Under the pieces are notes generated by a model. That model was not told the DNA's origin. It searched no databases and saw only the letters and a program-made list of their open reading frames with translations. A program made the translations under genes and the position numbers. Shown one piece after another: positions 25,839 through 38,789 of a DNA stretch of 64,000 nt. This DNA is from Coniella vitis (Eukaryota; Ascomycota; Sordariomycetes; Diaporthales; Schizoparmaceae). The stretch is from positions 2,294,001-2,358,000 of the forward strand of contig WUJK01000007.1 in the NCBI GenBank assembly GCA_011317545.1, given 5' to 3'. Within the stretch, counting starts at the first letter, position 1; each line of letters opens with the position of its first letter.

Positions 25839-28800
25839 CTACCACAACGTGTCACTGAAGACAACTACCCCCCGGCTACATCCTCACAGTAATATTCTCT
25901 CGGCGTCACACCACCCCCATCTGCTATCTTATCACTGGGAAATGGAAGGGGAAAAAGAGACTAGAAGAGACACCTCGACATCTCCCCATATCAGGCATGT
26001 TGCATCACAATGGCGCGGGTTTTCGGCACACACACAATCATCATGGACGGGTTTATCTTTCGGGTTCCTCCTTTTATCAAGCGAGCGAGTATTTGATTTA
26101 CAATGGTTGCGTTCTGGTCAAGGCAGGGACTGGCGGAATACAAGGTCACTATCTTGGTTTCTTTTTTCCTTTTTTCCCATTTTTTTTTATTTCCCATTTT
26201 TTTTTTCACGTCATTTACACGAAGAGCAACACGCAGCAATGCATCATGGCCCGGCACCAGGACCGGTATCGCGAGAAGAACCAGCATTACAGGTTTTCGC
26301 TTTGGCTTCTTTTGTTTTTACTGTGTTATTATTTCTTTCTCCGGCGGTGTCAAATGGCTTCTCCATGATACCCCCGTTGTGATGTGGTGAAATTCTTGTC
26401 GCCAATCAGTCTTGCTTCAGTACGACGATTAATCACCCCGCGGACCCGATGCAGCTTCTTTCGAAATTGATTCGTCAACCTTATGATGGATTTTGTCATC
26501 ACTTGAACACCCTGGGCGACGGCTACTTCGCGGATGACGACGATTCCTTCAGCTAGATGCTGAGACGCCGAATACATCACGAAATCAACCGAGAATAGGA
26601 GCTGTTCATGTTATGCATCATTCCAGAGCTACAATTCTACTTGGGCTGGACTTCCATACGATTTGACAGCGCATCAAGGTTGCAAAACGGATCAAAACAA
26701 GGCCAATGAAGGACTCTAATACGAAGGATATGGGGGCTAGAGGCAACAGACACTGGATGTCTGTCGAAAATCGAAAGAGACAGGGACTTCTGTTTCTCCA
26801 TTCGCCCGGAGACAGAGCGGGGTGTCTGAAGCTGGGAGGCGGGCAGTTCCAGAGCCATGCATCACGATTCGGTTTGCTGCAGGACGGAGTGTAACCAGAG
26901 AGGATGCCGAGCTTTTCACCGCCGACGGCCAATTACACGCAATCCAGCATGCTTAGCGCATGAGCATTTGAAGGCTAGTAACGGGAATTCAAGCTAGCAG
27001 AGTGTGGGCGGGCTAATGTCATGGAGATGCTGAGAAGACGTTTCTTGATCCTGCTAGCCAGGATGAAGTCCTCGAACGCTCTCTACCTCATTTCGCTTCC
27101 CATTCTGCAAGAGAGCCTTTCTCATTGCGGTGATCCAAACATAATGTTTGTCTAGCAGAATAATGCTGGGACACGGGATTCGTGTGGAAAGGCGGGAAGC
27201 AGTTTCACTGTAGCTCATCTCACTGCATATTCGCTCCATAGCCTGCATCAACGGGGTTTGGTGTGAGGAGAGTGTCAAAGTCCTCACTCACTGCCAATAC
27301 CTAGCGAGGTGGGAAAAGGGGGAAGGAGGAATGAAGCCCGCGGGTTCGACATTGCATTTTGGCGAAGAACACATTCTCCATTTGCAAGCGATGAGCGCGT
27401 CTGCGGGGCATGAGATGCTGGTTTTTGGGGTTTATGTTTCTGCTCTTCAACCCACTGGCATGGCTTTCTTCTGTCCCGGTGGCAGGAGGGGTCGTGGTTT
27501 TTGGCTGAGCGGGGGCAGTTCCTTTTGTTTCGTTGTATTATGAGGTTGGATTTCCGATGTTTTTACCCTGGTGGTATGCTCCAGTCCTTGTGCTCTTTTG
27601 TTTGGTTGTTGTGTAGTACTTAATTTAGCACGCAATTGAGCCGATTGTACAAATAAGGTGATCATTTGGTATCTGGCTTGCCAGTAAACGGGTGTACGCA
27701 CGCATGTACGGTGCGGATTTGACGCATGCATGCAAAAAGCACGATTCTGCAGAACCTCGGCCTAAAACGTTGATCTGTCTGTCTGTCTTTGCATGGGAGG
27801 GGCGGGCCATATGAATGTCCCGATCAGCTTGGCCACGTGAGTGTGACTTTTTTTCTTTTTTTTTCCCCTAACCCACAGTGCCCACGATATCCCCATTACG
27901 CATACGATCTCAAGTGCGATGTTCTTGGTGAGGCCGACCAGGAGGAATGTGTATTAAAAGAAAGGGTATCTGTCTGGAGCAAACATTAAAGACTTTGATC
28001 CTGCTTTTTATCGGCCCTTTTTGTGCATCTACCCCCTGCATAACTAATTTTTTGGTGGTGCAAGTACACGGTACTTAAGTGCCTTGGGAAAGTACTTGTA
28101 GCATTACCGTATACAGCTAAGAGAGTAGTATTTAGAGACAGCATTTCCTAATCTGTCGACCGACAGGACTGTTTCACTTGTCAATGTCAGCACTACCATA
28201 CTGTGTATACTGTACGATATCTTCACTGGAGAGCTTTTTCCAATGTTAGTTCTGTTGAGTAAAGAAAGCTTTGAGATGGAGGATTCGTAGTCGCGATCCT
28301 TGATCTACAGTATATATGGGTTGAACCGCTCGCTCTTCATGGATGATGTGATAAACATCTCTATACCCAAAAAGAGGGGAGGAAACAGACCATAACTGCC
28401 GGCTATATACCTCCATGCAATTATTTTTTGGGAGGGTGGATCAAGTATATTAGGTAGTATTTATTGTACAAGGAATCCATGTGCCATATAGTAACGGAAA
28501 GCATTATACCTGGTAGATCTTGATGTGCTGTACTATAGTCCATATTGTATAGTATAACGCTTCTCGCATTCCAACCAATCGGGCTGCGAGTGGCTTCTTT
28601 CCCCTTTTGGTCGAAATGTGAGTCGTTCTTTTTTTTTCCCCGGCAAATTTTCTAATAAATAGTATGTACGTGTAACAGCCAACGTTTGGTCACAGGGTCT
28701 ACGTACCGAACTTCTAGATAAATCAATTAGCACTTGTCTCGAAGGCAGGAGCGGTTCAATTGCTAGCCGGCTCTGGGAGGGCAAGCAGAGGCCTAGAATC

Positions 28801-30085
28801 TGATTAGAAGTGCAAGGATGAGGAATTTGGGAGGTCTCTGGGCAATATCTTATATCTGAGATATTAATGACTGACTACTGGAGCCAGATATGTTCCAGCT
28901 AGCTAAGTAATTGAATAAACAAACGTAGCTGGTGTCGATATACTCGTATGCGCTCTTCTAGATGACGAACCACCGGTCTGTTGTCTCAAGTGCCAGCCTT
29001 ATACTCCTTGAAGTTTAACCTTAAAAACGAAACCGAAGGACGGCTACGCTATATTACTTCTTGACCTGAGTGTCAAGAGTGAACATACTTTGTGCTATGT
29101 ATTTTAAACTACGGGCCGAAAAAGGAAACGGCTGCTGCGCTTGGGGGGGTGGGGGGATTATGGTTTTTCCTGGCCAATCGCGTGTTGTATTTGTCTGATG
29201 GACATTTTTCGGGTCGTCCAGGTCGACTCTCGTATGAATGCACACACTGCTGCTGTAGTACATAGTACATCAGCATACTGATGGAATAGCTCTTTCAGTC
29301 TCTTTAGCTTAGCCTCTTTTCTTCTTCTTCTTCTTTTTGTTCTTTTGTGATGGGTCATCAGATCGGCCTTTAATTTTCTGTATCCTCGAGTGGACCATGC
29401 ATTTGGCAATTTGAACTGGCTTCCGCAAGTACACTAGCGGCTAAGGATGGCCAACGTCTTGGCGTACCGATGTCAAGGGATGCCAAAGCCCGCTCTAAGG
29501 GCTTCCACCAACCTTCTCACAACTGCCATCTCCCGAGAGATCAGGAATGCTCTGCTCCGTGGAGCAGAACAGCTGAGAGGCAGCCCAGTCACTACCTTTA
29601 TTATATGTGCAGGGGTCCAAGCCTTGTTGGGTACTATGTACAGTACCGAGCAGACAGGCAAAAGAGGAAGGCGCAGGGACGCACAAAGTGTGACGTCACT
29701 CGGCTGTTCGTCATGTCTCAAATGCTGGAACGAAAGTCGTCGACCAGCAACTGACGATGCGATCAGACCCTTGCGCACGCAGGATCAGGATTCCTTTTCG
29801 TTCTGGCCTTACTCAAGCATGGTGGCTGACCTTTGTTCTCTTACGTAGGTCTTTTTGTGGGATGGCAAAGATCGTTCATGTCCAAACTCCTGACAAAAGC
29901 GTCCGGACCCCCCTCGTCCACAAGGCCATCGTCCATCCTTAACCTTCAGCAATTCATTTTTGCGACGACTCGTAATTCTACAGCATTGCATTATACTGGC
30001 GTATTTCCTCGATTGTATAGTTATCAAGATACCCTACATACCCCACGCCATCATCCAGTTGTAGTAGGCGAAACCAACCATCACA
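25839..30085. other. 4.2-kb gene-poor stretch
   Basis: No supported gene. It contains T-rich tracts (26156-26212), an AT-rich segment (28000-29050) and octamers ACATAGTA/TACTATGT near 29263 and 29634. ORFs up to about 200 codons occur, but they lack motifs and overlap on both strands. The right end is the promoter of the DUF3074 gene. Confidence 0.5.
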
Positions 30086-32077
30086 ATGGCCCACCACGAG
30101 CCGCTCAAGGCACTCAACTCTGTCGCCTGGTCCGATATCCCCCAGCACGACCTTGGCCCGTTCCTAGCCTCCTCCTTTGCCAACGCCCAGACCGTCGTCG
30201 ATAGCATTCCCTCTACTTTCTCCTCAGCCAGGTTCTCGACACCGCCGAATCGACCGCGCAGTCACACCGATGGCTCCATTTCACACTCTCCAGACATCTC
30301 TGTTGCCACGCCCTCCCGAAAGCACGCCCGCACCACCACAGCGAACGAGATCGCGGACACTGCCTCCACCGCCGCCGCTGCCGCACATGCTGAGAAACTG
30401 CGTAAGGAGTGGAAAGAAGTCAAAGTGCCGGCCAAAGAAAATCCCCTCGGCATAGATGTCTACAAGCTCTCTGCCAAAGACGGCCGCGGCGCCTGGTTTG
30501 CGCGCCGCAGCGTGCACCATGGAATTCCTTTTGACAAGTTCCGGTTGGGCCTCGAGCACGAGTTTGGGGAGACGATGAAGGCCTTCAATGGACCTGGTAC
30601 CGGCAACGTGCGAGGAATAGGCGCTGAGAGAAGGGCGGAGCGCCTCGTGTGCGAGGGCGTCGGCACAGCAGAGGTCTGGCTACTCAGTGCGCAGTTTCCA
30701 GGACCGACAACACCACGGGACTTTGTTACGCTCCTGTTGACTGGCCACGGAAAAGAAAATTCCACTGCAAGTGATACTGGTTTGAAGCAATACATGATCG
30801 TCTCTAAGCCGTGTGACCACCCGGAGTGCGCGCCTCGGTCTGGCTATATTCGCGGTTCTTACGAGAGTGTCGAGATCATCAGAGAGGTTCCTGTAGATCA
30901 ACCAATACGTGCAACAAGGTCCTCGAGTGACTTGGCACGCACAGCCGTTGAGTCACAAACAGTAGAAGATGTTGCGAAACCAGCAGACACAGTGTCAGAG
31001 CGGGCTGCTCCTGAAAAGAACAGTGAGGGTGCAGCAGATATAGCAACGGCAGTGGAGTGGATCATGGTCACGCGGTCTGACCCCGGTGGTAGTGTTCCAC
31101 GTTTCATGGTCGAGAAGGGCACCCCTGGCGGCATTATCAATGACGCTGGACGATTTATCAAGTGGCTCGAAGCAAAGAGCGTTGATGAGCTAGATAATTC
31201 GGTCGACGATCAGGATAAAGCGCCCGTTGGAAGTGCAGAGACCTCTGATTTTGCAGCACAACAAGCGGTAGCACCCGCTGCTCAGAATGCCAATTCCTAC
31301 TCCCAGTCAATGGCTCAGCCAGAGCCCCCCACAGGCCTGTACAGCATCATCACCGGTGCAATTGGCATGGCGCAATCTATAGTAGCATCCCGGCTACCAA
31401 ACTTTGCCTCTCAAACCGGCCAGGCAGCCGAGGATGACGGCGAGACTACCGATTATGAATCAGATAGTGACGGATCTGACCAAAGCTTTGCCTCGGCGCC
31501 AGAGCCGGATTCGGTGCCCACAACAGGCGACGGTGATATGGCGTCTCTCATGTCAAACAAAAGCAACGAGTCCGGCTCCAAGGCTGCGCTAACACGCCAC
31601 GAGAAGGCACTCAAGAAACTTCAAGAACGCTACCGCAAGCTGGAGGAGAAGCGAGCCAAGCAGCAAGAACGGAACCTCCAGCAGAAGTCTAGTCAAGGCG
31701 ACGACGCGCTCGTAAAGCTCAAGGAGAAGCACGAAAAGGAGCTTGCGCGCCAAGAAGAGAACTACCGCAAGGAAGCCAAAAAGCTCGAGGAGAAACGCAT
31801 TCGCGATGAGAAAAAGGCAGAGGAGAAGCAGCGGAAACAGGCAGAGAAGGAGGCCCGGAACAACATGGCGCTGGAGCTGGACAGGACCCGGGTGGAGCGG
31901 GATATGGCGCTCAAACAGGTAGAGATACTTAGAGAGCAGGTTGGGGAGCTGCAGACGCAGAATACGAAGCTGGTGGCGAGGCTGGGAAAGCTAGAGGGGG
32001 TCGCGCCCCGCGAAGGCAGCCCCGTGCCTGCTGTGGAAAATGGATATATACAAGGGGATGAAGTAAAGGCCACGTAG
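30086..32077 (+). CDS. DUF3074 (START-like) domain protein with coiled coil
   Basis: Intronless, 663 residues, start ATG in context CACAATGG. The first 100 residues are Ser/Thr/Pro-rich. Residues about 110-390 match what I know of the fungal DUF3074 domain, a START-like fold predicted to bind a lipid or other hydrophobic ligand. Landmarks are WFARRSVHHGIPFDKF, FPGPTTPRDFVTLLL, SKPCDHPECAPRSGYIRGSY (about 240-260) and WIMVTRSDPGGSVPRFMVEK (about 325). An acidic, Ser-rich linker follows, with a possible amphipathic or hydrophobic patch near 415-440. From about 510 to 640 there is a long, highly charged coiled coil rich in Glu and Lys. The lipid-binding role is inferred from the fold; the biological role is unknown. 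The gene converges on Trm732 with 268 bp between stop codons. Confidence 0.88.
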   Translation: MAHHEPLKALNSVAWSDIPQHDLGPFLASSFANAQTVVDSIPSTFSSARFSTPPNRPRSHTDGSISHSPDISVATPSRKHARTTTANEIADTASTAAAAAHAEKLRKEWKEVKVPAKENPLGIDVYKLSAKDGRGAWFARRSVHHGIPFDKFRLGLEHEFGETMKAFNGPGTGNVRGIGAERRAERLVCEGVGTAEVWLLSAQFPGPTTPRDFVTLLLTGHGKENSTASDTGLKQYMIVSKPCDHPECAPRSGYIRGSYESVEIIREVPVDQPIRATRSSSDLARTAVESQTVEDVAKPADTVSERAAPEKNSEGAADIATAVEWIMVTRSDPGGSVPRFMVEKGTPGGIINDAGRFIKWLEAKSVDELDNSVDDQDKAPVGSAETSDFAAQQAVAPAAQNANSYSQSMAQPEPPTGLYSIITGAIGMAQSIVASRLPNFASQTGQAAEDDGETTDYESDSDGSDQSFASAPEPDSVPTTGDGDMASLMSNKSNESGSKAALTRHEKALKKLQERYRKLEEKRAKQQERNLQQKSSQGDDALVKLKEKHEKELARQEENYRKEAKKLEEKRIRDEKKAEEKQRKQAEKEARNNMALELDRTRVERDMALKQVEILREQVGELQTQNTKLVARLGKLEGVAPREGSPVPAVENGYIQGDEVKAT

Positions 32078-32345
32078 GGCTCTTTGAAATTACAAGCTTG
32101 ACAGGATTGAGCTAAGCTGAAGGCGGACTTGAAGGGGTAACCACATCGCAACATCACATCTTAATTTATGCATAGGCAGTATTGATTTGTATGGCTATTC
32201 GAAAAATTGATCCTTTCGTGCACATTTCATTTACAGCCAAGCCACGTTCTTGCACCGCGACATGAAAATGATTTATCGCAGATCAAAGAAAGCCTATATA
32301 TTCAAGACAATGTCTCGATCCTCGCAACTTGCGACAAATTTGCGA

Positions 32346-35300
32346 TCAATCAAGAGTAGACAAGAGTAGGCCATGCAACCGGCCTTCCGGTCCAACTTCC
32401 TGTATCTGCTTCAACAGAGCCGCAAGAGACTTGCCATCTGGACCGAGCATATCAGACAAGGTCCTGCCACATACTAGCACGCGGTAACAGAGCGCAAAAG
32501 CCGCTGGGTTCGAAGCCCATCCGAGCGGTCCGTCATCTCCAGAACTCTGCACCTGCCTGGCCAGCACCGAGAGCGCCCGCTCAGCCCACCTACAGGCCGC
32601 ACCGAGAGCGGCATCGTCCATATCCAACGCCTTTCTAGAGGTCCCATCGGCCTCGACAAGTACGTTGTGGTTCCATGGCAAGTTCTTAAAAACATGCGCC
32701 CACCGATCCGTCTCGCGCACCTCGTCGATGAAGAGGTTCTGCTCCTCAATGGCAAACAGGCTTTCGTCGACTTGGAGCGCCAGGGTGAATTCCGTCTCGG
32801 GTGCGGGCCAAGCAGAGAGGTCCTGGATGCCAATGTCGATGGTGACGAGGGGGTCGCCGACGAGACGACTGGCGACGTAGGCGCGGAATTCGTTGGTCTC
32901 GCCGTAGTGGTGCTGAAGCCAGGCTAGAAGCGCATCTGCCGCGTCAACGGCCACAAGTGCCTGTGGGGTTGAGTTGGCCTCGTCGTTGCTGGTGGGGTCG
33001 GCTAAGATAAACGAGCAAGCGGCTGCGCCGACATCGCGGATCTCTTCGTCGTCGTCAATCAGCGTGGTGTACAGCGCGAGAAGGAAAGGGACATAGGCTG
33101 AATCGCTGCCAATGTGCGCACAGAGTGCAGTCGCAAAGGATTCGATGGCGCGTGCGGCAGCCATGCGCATGTCGAAGGTGTTGGTGTCCTGCAGCGCGCC
33201 GGACAGTGCTGCGCCCCAGGATCGGAGGCGCTGCTCGAATAGAAACAGGGAGAATTGGGCGTGGTGCTCGAGCGCGTGGATGGCCAAGATGGGGCCGGAC
33301 ACGAGGAGGAGGGCGTTTGCGAGGGTCGGGTTGATGCTGTTGGCGATCGATTGTTGGAGAGCGTCCAGGGCTTTGGTGCTTGGAAGGTGCTGCTGGTTGC
33401 CTTGAGCGATCGACTTGTTCATGATTTCGGCGAGATTGTTCAATGCGATGGCCCGAATGTCAGGAATGGTGTCTTGTTGGGAAACTTGCATGTACAGCTC
33501 GCAGAGCTCAGATGCTTGGTCATTGCTCCACTTGCCCGGCATGGCTTCAAGCAGGGCATATGCTGTGTCTACCTCTTGGGCTAAGGCTTGGAAGAGATAA
33601 GTTTTGAGGGGCGCAAGATCTCCGCAGATAGCTGAGCGTTGCAGGACAGTAACGCCCAATCGGTTGTTGAGCAGCGCTACAGACTGATAGCGAGTGAGTT
33701 TGTGCAGAGGACTGATCTTGGCCAGGAGTTGTGGCCACTCTGTCATAATCTCCTTGCTTTTGCTGATCTGCCATAAGTCGTTGCGTAACTCTATATACGC
33801 CGCTGCAGTCTCAGAAGAAGTGAAAGCAAGGGCCTCGGAAGCCCGGAGAATGTGCTCGAGTGCTTGAATTCCGTCTTGAGTGATGTGTTAGCGATGAACA
33901 GAGATACTGCAACGCAAGTCAAAGCTTACCAAGAAAATCGTCACTTTTGTCTGCTAGCCGTCTTTCCAAGAAGAACTTCACTGCAAGAAGAGTTCCGTGC
34001 AGCCTGTTAGTCGAACCGCGCGCTTCTTGGAAGAGACTCTCAACGCGAGACGGCCAATCTTCGTTCAACAGGAATGAACAAAGAGTTCGCGCTGCAATTT
34101 CGCGGACATGCCACTGTCGGCTTCCCAAGTAGTTGGTTATGTACTGATAGAGCTCTTCGCGATGGGTTTCGGGTGGTCCAGCGCGGCGGATTATTTCGAG
34201 GGCCGGGAAGACACTCTCTGCTGCTGAACTCTGTGTAAGGGTACTGGGCTCCATTGCTCGCTCTCCAGATTGGAGAAGGCTCAGCAGAATGGGCGGTAGA
34301 GACGAGTATTTAGTGTAAGACAACCGAAGAGTTTTGCCATCCCACCCTGTCTCCATGGATGATTTGCTCTCCGTTGTGCCGAACAATGTGTCGATCAAGG
34401 ACCGAAGCAATAGCAAAGCACAGTTACGAATAGCCCAAACTTCGCTCCTGAGGCTGCTGGTGGCAAGCTGCAAGCATTCAGCAAGGTACGGCTCGGCGTT
34501 TTTGCTCAGCAAAGAGCTCTTGAAGACCTCTTTTAGGCAGTTGAAGGCGTGGACTTGGGGCAGGTTCGAGCCATCGGTGTCTGTGACGTGTGCTGGCACT
34601 GCTGCAATTTGTTGCAGCGTCTTCATGACTTCTTCGAATGAGGGAGTGCTGGCATTTGATGCTAATATGCCCGTCATCAGAGCTGGTACACCTGCAGACC
34701 GCCGCGTAGTTGATCTCTGCGTGCGAATACAGCGCAGCGTTCCTTGGTACCAACTCTCCAGTAAAGACTGCTCACCTGCCGGTATCGCGACAGTTGGATC
34801 TTCAGCATGCTGACAACAACAGGTGAATGTCAGCGACACCGAGCTGAATGCGCCCCGATGCCGCAGTGTGGAAAGCTGAGTGAAGGCCAAGTCTCCGACT
34901 GCCCTAAAGACCTCGGAAGGCGGCAACAGGTAGCCAGCCGCGCGACTGAACCTCAGATTGCCTACAAGAGTTCGCATCAAATTACTAGACTCATGAGCTG
35001 CTCGGAAGCTATAACTCAGCAATCCTTTTGTGTCTAGGCCTTCCATTTCTTCTAGCTCCTCGGGGAGATGACCCTCTGGCGAGTCATCGCAAAGAACGTA
35101 GCTCACAACCTGCCATATCCGTTGGCAGAGCCCAACGATGCGGGCTTGAGGGACGGCCAGAAGCTGGAGCTCTTCAGGACTGTAGCGCTGTTGTGAGAGG
35201 ACCTCCCAGATATAATGAGTAGCGGCAAAAGTTCCGTGGACAGGTTCAGTTATGACTGCATGGCCCAAATCCTGTTCTGCAAGTGCTATTTTCCGCTCCA

Positions 35301-37464
35301 ACTCGTCTAGAGTCTTGGATAGTAGGGCAAGTCTCTCGTCAAGGTTATCTTGCCAAGCACAAAGAAGGCCAAGGGACCGTGCTGTTCCATCAGAATGGTC
35401 CGCCCGACTGGTTCGCGACGCAAGGCGCGCCGCTCTCGCGGAGAATTCGGCCAGAATGCCGCTGGGAGTGACCCGGGTTCCGCCGTACATAGACTCAGCA
35501 CGAACACTCTCAGCATGGAACAGCATGAGCAAGCCAACAGCAGACTCTCTAACGTCGTCAAATGGGTCCATTACCAGGTCAAGGATGGTGCGTATCCACT
35601 GCGGATCCTTCTGAAGGAGTTCGTCCGCAAGGCCTTGGCTTTCTTCTCCTAATTTGACGATATTTACCAGTGACTTCAGGGCAGTGATGTGCCTCTGATA
35701 TGATGCTGTTGGCACGAGCTCGAACCGCAAGAAATGGAGGTACCACTCAACGAATGCTTCGTGCGCTCGAAGTGATTCTCGAAGCCACGTTTCTCCGGCA
35801 TTTGCAATCTGCTTGGCACCTTGGCTAATGTGAGTATTGACCGGCGTTCCCGTACCGCTGAGTTTTGAAAGTTTGATGGCAAGCCTGCTGATGTCTTTTT
35901 GTAAAACAGATATGGCGCCCTTGATTCTCTTCATCATATTCTTTGTGTGTGCCAAGATCTCATTGCGAAACTTGGCGTCAGGATCGGCATGAAAGGATCT
36001 CAAGTGCCGTTGCAGAAGTTCGAAAGCCATAGGAGAGTACGGCTTGGTAGTTGAAGAAGATGTGATGAGCAGGGACATTGCGAAAGATCGCACCTCATGA
36101 GATGAGTGCATGAGAAAATGTTCAATGATATCTCGATTAAGAAGGACAACATTCTCAGCCTCTTTAGAGCCTTCTGGACCTATATACACTGTTAGAGATT
36201 TCTTGATCATGATTTTCTTTCTGGAGAATAACTCACTTGGGTCGGCGACAATCGAGGATTTTTTGCCAACTTCCAGGGCGGCAAGGTGTAGCAGAGCAGC
36301 GGTATCCGTGTAACGATTACTTGCTGTGATTATTGTACGGTTCTGCAGCTCTTGTAATAAAGCTATAGATAGGGGCCGATCGGCTTTAAACAGTGGAGCC
36401 AGCACATAGTTCTTGACACTCTCGAGGATGACAGGGTTGGCTGTCAAAGCTGTCTCCAGCCAGTTTCGCAACACATGGACGTCAAAGCCAGCGGTACCTG
36501 ACGTGGAGGAATCTGTCACAGTCGAGGCGGCGTACTGAGCGCTAAATATCGTGACAAGAAACTTGCCTGCCACTGGGCAGATGTAATGAAATTCCATCCA
36601 CTTGAAGATACCAGCCACGAAGACCTGCCACGAGAGAATGGGCGGCTGAGCACGCAGATCCGGGAAAAGCGCTTGGTGTTGTCGTATTATATCGTCCAGG
36701 TTGAACACTGACTTGGTGAGGAACTGGGTCAAGGAGCTCATGCACGACTTTACGACGGGCCGTGAAGACTTCCTGACTATGATGGCAACGAGCGTGGCCA
36801 AGAAGTTCTGCTTCAGAGACTCCCGGACTGTCCCATCGGGATTTTGGAGGATGAGAATAGACACGAGGTCGAGTACAAGTCTCATGGATCTGTGTTGATC
36901 TTTCTCGTTCCATTCCAGGTAGTAGTTGAAAAGATCCACCACTGTGGACTCTTTGAACGCCCATAGCCGCAGGGACTCGTGCTTAGACTTCACAGAGAGC
37001 TGCACAAAACCACATAACTTCACGCAGGCATCCTTAGTCGAGCTGCGAGGTTGAGAGGCAACGGCTAGGATTTTATCGAAGAGAGCCTGAGCATACCTAC
37101 AAGAGCATCAGTTCGGGCCCATCCAAGTACAAAATGTAGCAGTGAATCCTGAAACCCACCTACCCGTCGAATCGTCCGCCTACGAGGCAGAACTGGACCT
37201 TACTATGCTTGACGCGCCCAGTTACGAGCCTCACATAACCCTTTACAACGGCAGGACGTACAGCTGTATCGACGGCGGGCAGGGGCTGGGCGTACATTCG
37301 ACAGGCGGGTGGTGTCTCCCCCCTCCCCTTCTTGTTCTCTCGCGCGCAGACGGTTCATGTACTCACGGTTCGAGGGCCTCGTCTGGCTTCTCCTGGAGCC
37401 AAGCCATCAAATTATTGGCATTGCTGCCGGGGCCATCCAGAGGCGGGAGTTCCAGTGACTGCAT
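32346..37464 (-). CDS. TRM732: Trm732/THADA-like tRNA 2'-O-methylation factor
   Basis: Large HEAT-repeat protein of the DUF2428 (THADA) family. In yeast the homologue partners Trm7 to 2'-O-methylate nucleotide 32 of certain tRNAs. Exons 37464-37367, 37096-36237, 36179-33930 and 33874-32346, introns 270, 57 and 55 nt, 1578 residues. The first exon encodes MQSLELPPLDGPG and joins in phase to a frame opening at YAQALFDK. The hallmark DUF2428 motif RRSAGVPALMTGIL lies near residue 810, followed by WAIRNCALLLLRSL near 900 and HVREIAARTLCSFLL in the third exon. The rest is leucine-rich alpha-solenoid. The second intron (36180-36236) is a multiple of three without a stop, so an uninterrupted reading is also possible, but it has a GTGAGT donor, a CTCTAACA branch point and a TATATAG acceptor. 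The gene is divergent from TIM23, with 565 bp between the starts. Confidence 0.93.
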
Positions 37465-38029
37465 GTTCGGCGCAGACAATTTTAGATTCTCTCGAGTGGA
37501 ATCGTGCAACCGGGAGGACACGAAAATTCTGCGATCTGGAGTCGGTCATGGGGTGGTCATGGTAGACAATATCAAGAAAACTGACCAATAGGTCTCGACC
37601 TGGTAGCTCAGCTTCAGTGACTACTAAGCCTTTGGTCAAGAGGAGGCCATCAACACAGAAGTTAGATGGTCGGCCTGGACAAGCGCTAACCTTCAAGAAA
37701 GAAAAAAAAGTGAAAGGTACGTACCCTTTTGGTACTGTGTATAGTCTGCACTTCCGTGAGAACCCCGGTCACTTACTGTGAAGCTGGGGTGGCACGGACC
37801 CACGCCGTCATTGGGGGGAGCCCTGTGGAAAGTTGGGAATTTTTTTGCCAGGCGCAAAGCGACCCGTTCCGAGACGACGACATCACTCCGCCAGCCCTGG
37901 ACCACCACTTGATATCCGCAAGGAGCCTTGTCTTCCAGCCATTTGCGACGATACTCTCCCAGAACCGCTGTGTCATCTGCTCGCCATCATCCTGCCATTT
38001 CCTGTTGTTTCGTCGTTGAATTCATCAAC
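37465..38029. promoter_or_regulatory. Shared divergent promoter region, TRM732 and TIM23
   Basis: A 565-bp interval between the ATG of TRM732 (minus) and the ATG of TIM23 (plus). No TATA box or defined factor site is obvious. It probably contains both 5' UTRs. Confidence 0.6.
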
Positions 38030-38789
38030 ATGTCGTCGCTCTGGAATGCTCTGACGGGCCAGTCCAACAAAAACAGCTCATCACAACACAACAGTGCGCC
38101 ACCACCAACACCAGAGCCCACGACCACCTTCTCGTCGCCCTCCTTTGACCCATCCACCGCACAAGGTGTCGATTCCTTCCTCAACAGCTCGACCTTTGCC
38201 GACCCATCCCAACTCCACCCGCTCGCCGGCCTGAACAAGGACGCGCTCGAGTATATCACCCTCGAGGACTCCGCTATCTCAAACCTGCCTGGCGGCCAAT
38301 CCGTCCTGCCCTCGCGCGGCTTCACAGACGATCTTTGTTATGGTGCTGGTGTGACATACTTGTCTGCCCTGACGATAGGTGGAGCGTGGGGTTTGCAGGA
38401 GGGTCTCCGGCGAAGCGCAGGGCAGGCACCTAAGCTCAGACTCAACTCTACCCTGAACGCTATAACACGTCGCGGACCATTCCTTGGTAACTCGGCAGGT
38501 GTAGTGGCTATTGTGTACAACTGTATAAACTCGTACATTGGCTACTTGCGGGGAAAGCACGATGCGGCGAACAGCATTGCGGCAGGCACATTGAGCGGCA
38601 TGCTGTTCAAGAGCACCCGTGGACTGCGTCCGATGATGATCTCCGGTGCTATCGTGGGTTCTGTTGCTGGCGCATGGGCTGTGAGTACCTATTTTTCTTT
38701 TCTCTCGAATAACAATACAGATATGCTGACTTGTGCACCAGGTCACGCGCAAGACCTTTTTCCCTGAACCGCAGCAAGCGCACATTTAA
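38030..38789 (+). CDS. TIM23: Mitochondrial import translocase subunit Tim23
   Basis: Channel-forming core of the TIM23 presequence translocase in the inner mitochondrial membrane. Exons 38030-38680 and 38742-38789, a 61-nt intron, 232 residues. The N-terminal half is polar, Ser/Pro/Thr-rich and faces the intermembrane space; LAGLNKDALEYITLED near 65-80 is typical of Tim23. The membrane domain begins at GFTDDLCYGAGVTYLSAL, contains GNSAGVVAIVYNCINSYIGY near 160 and the Tim17/22/23 signature GTLSGMLFKSTRGLRP near 192-207, and ends in TRKTFFPEPQQAHI, encoded by the short second exon. The upstream in-frame codons to 37928 are considered 5' UTR because the ATG at 38030 starts the family-typical N-terminus (MSSLWNALTG). 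Identification is secure. Confidence 0.95.

Noticed and set aside
29447..29848. 133-codon plus-strand ORF
   Set aside because: Overlaps opposite-strand ORFs, has no motif, and includes an intergenic octamer.
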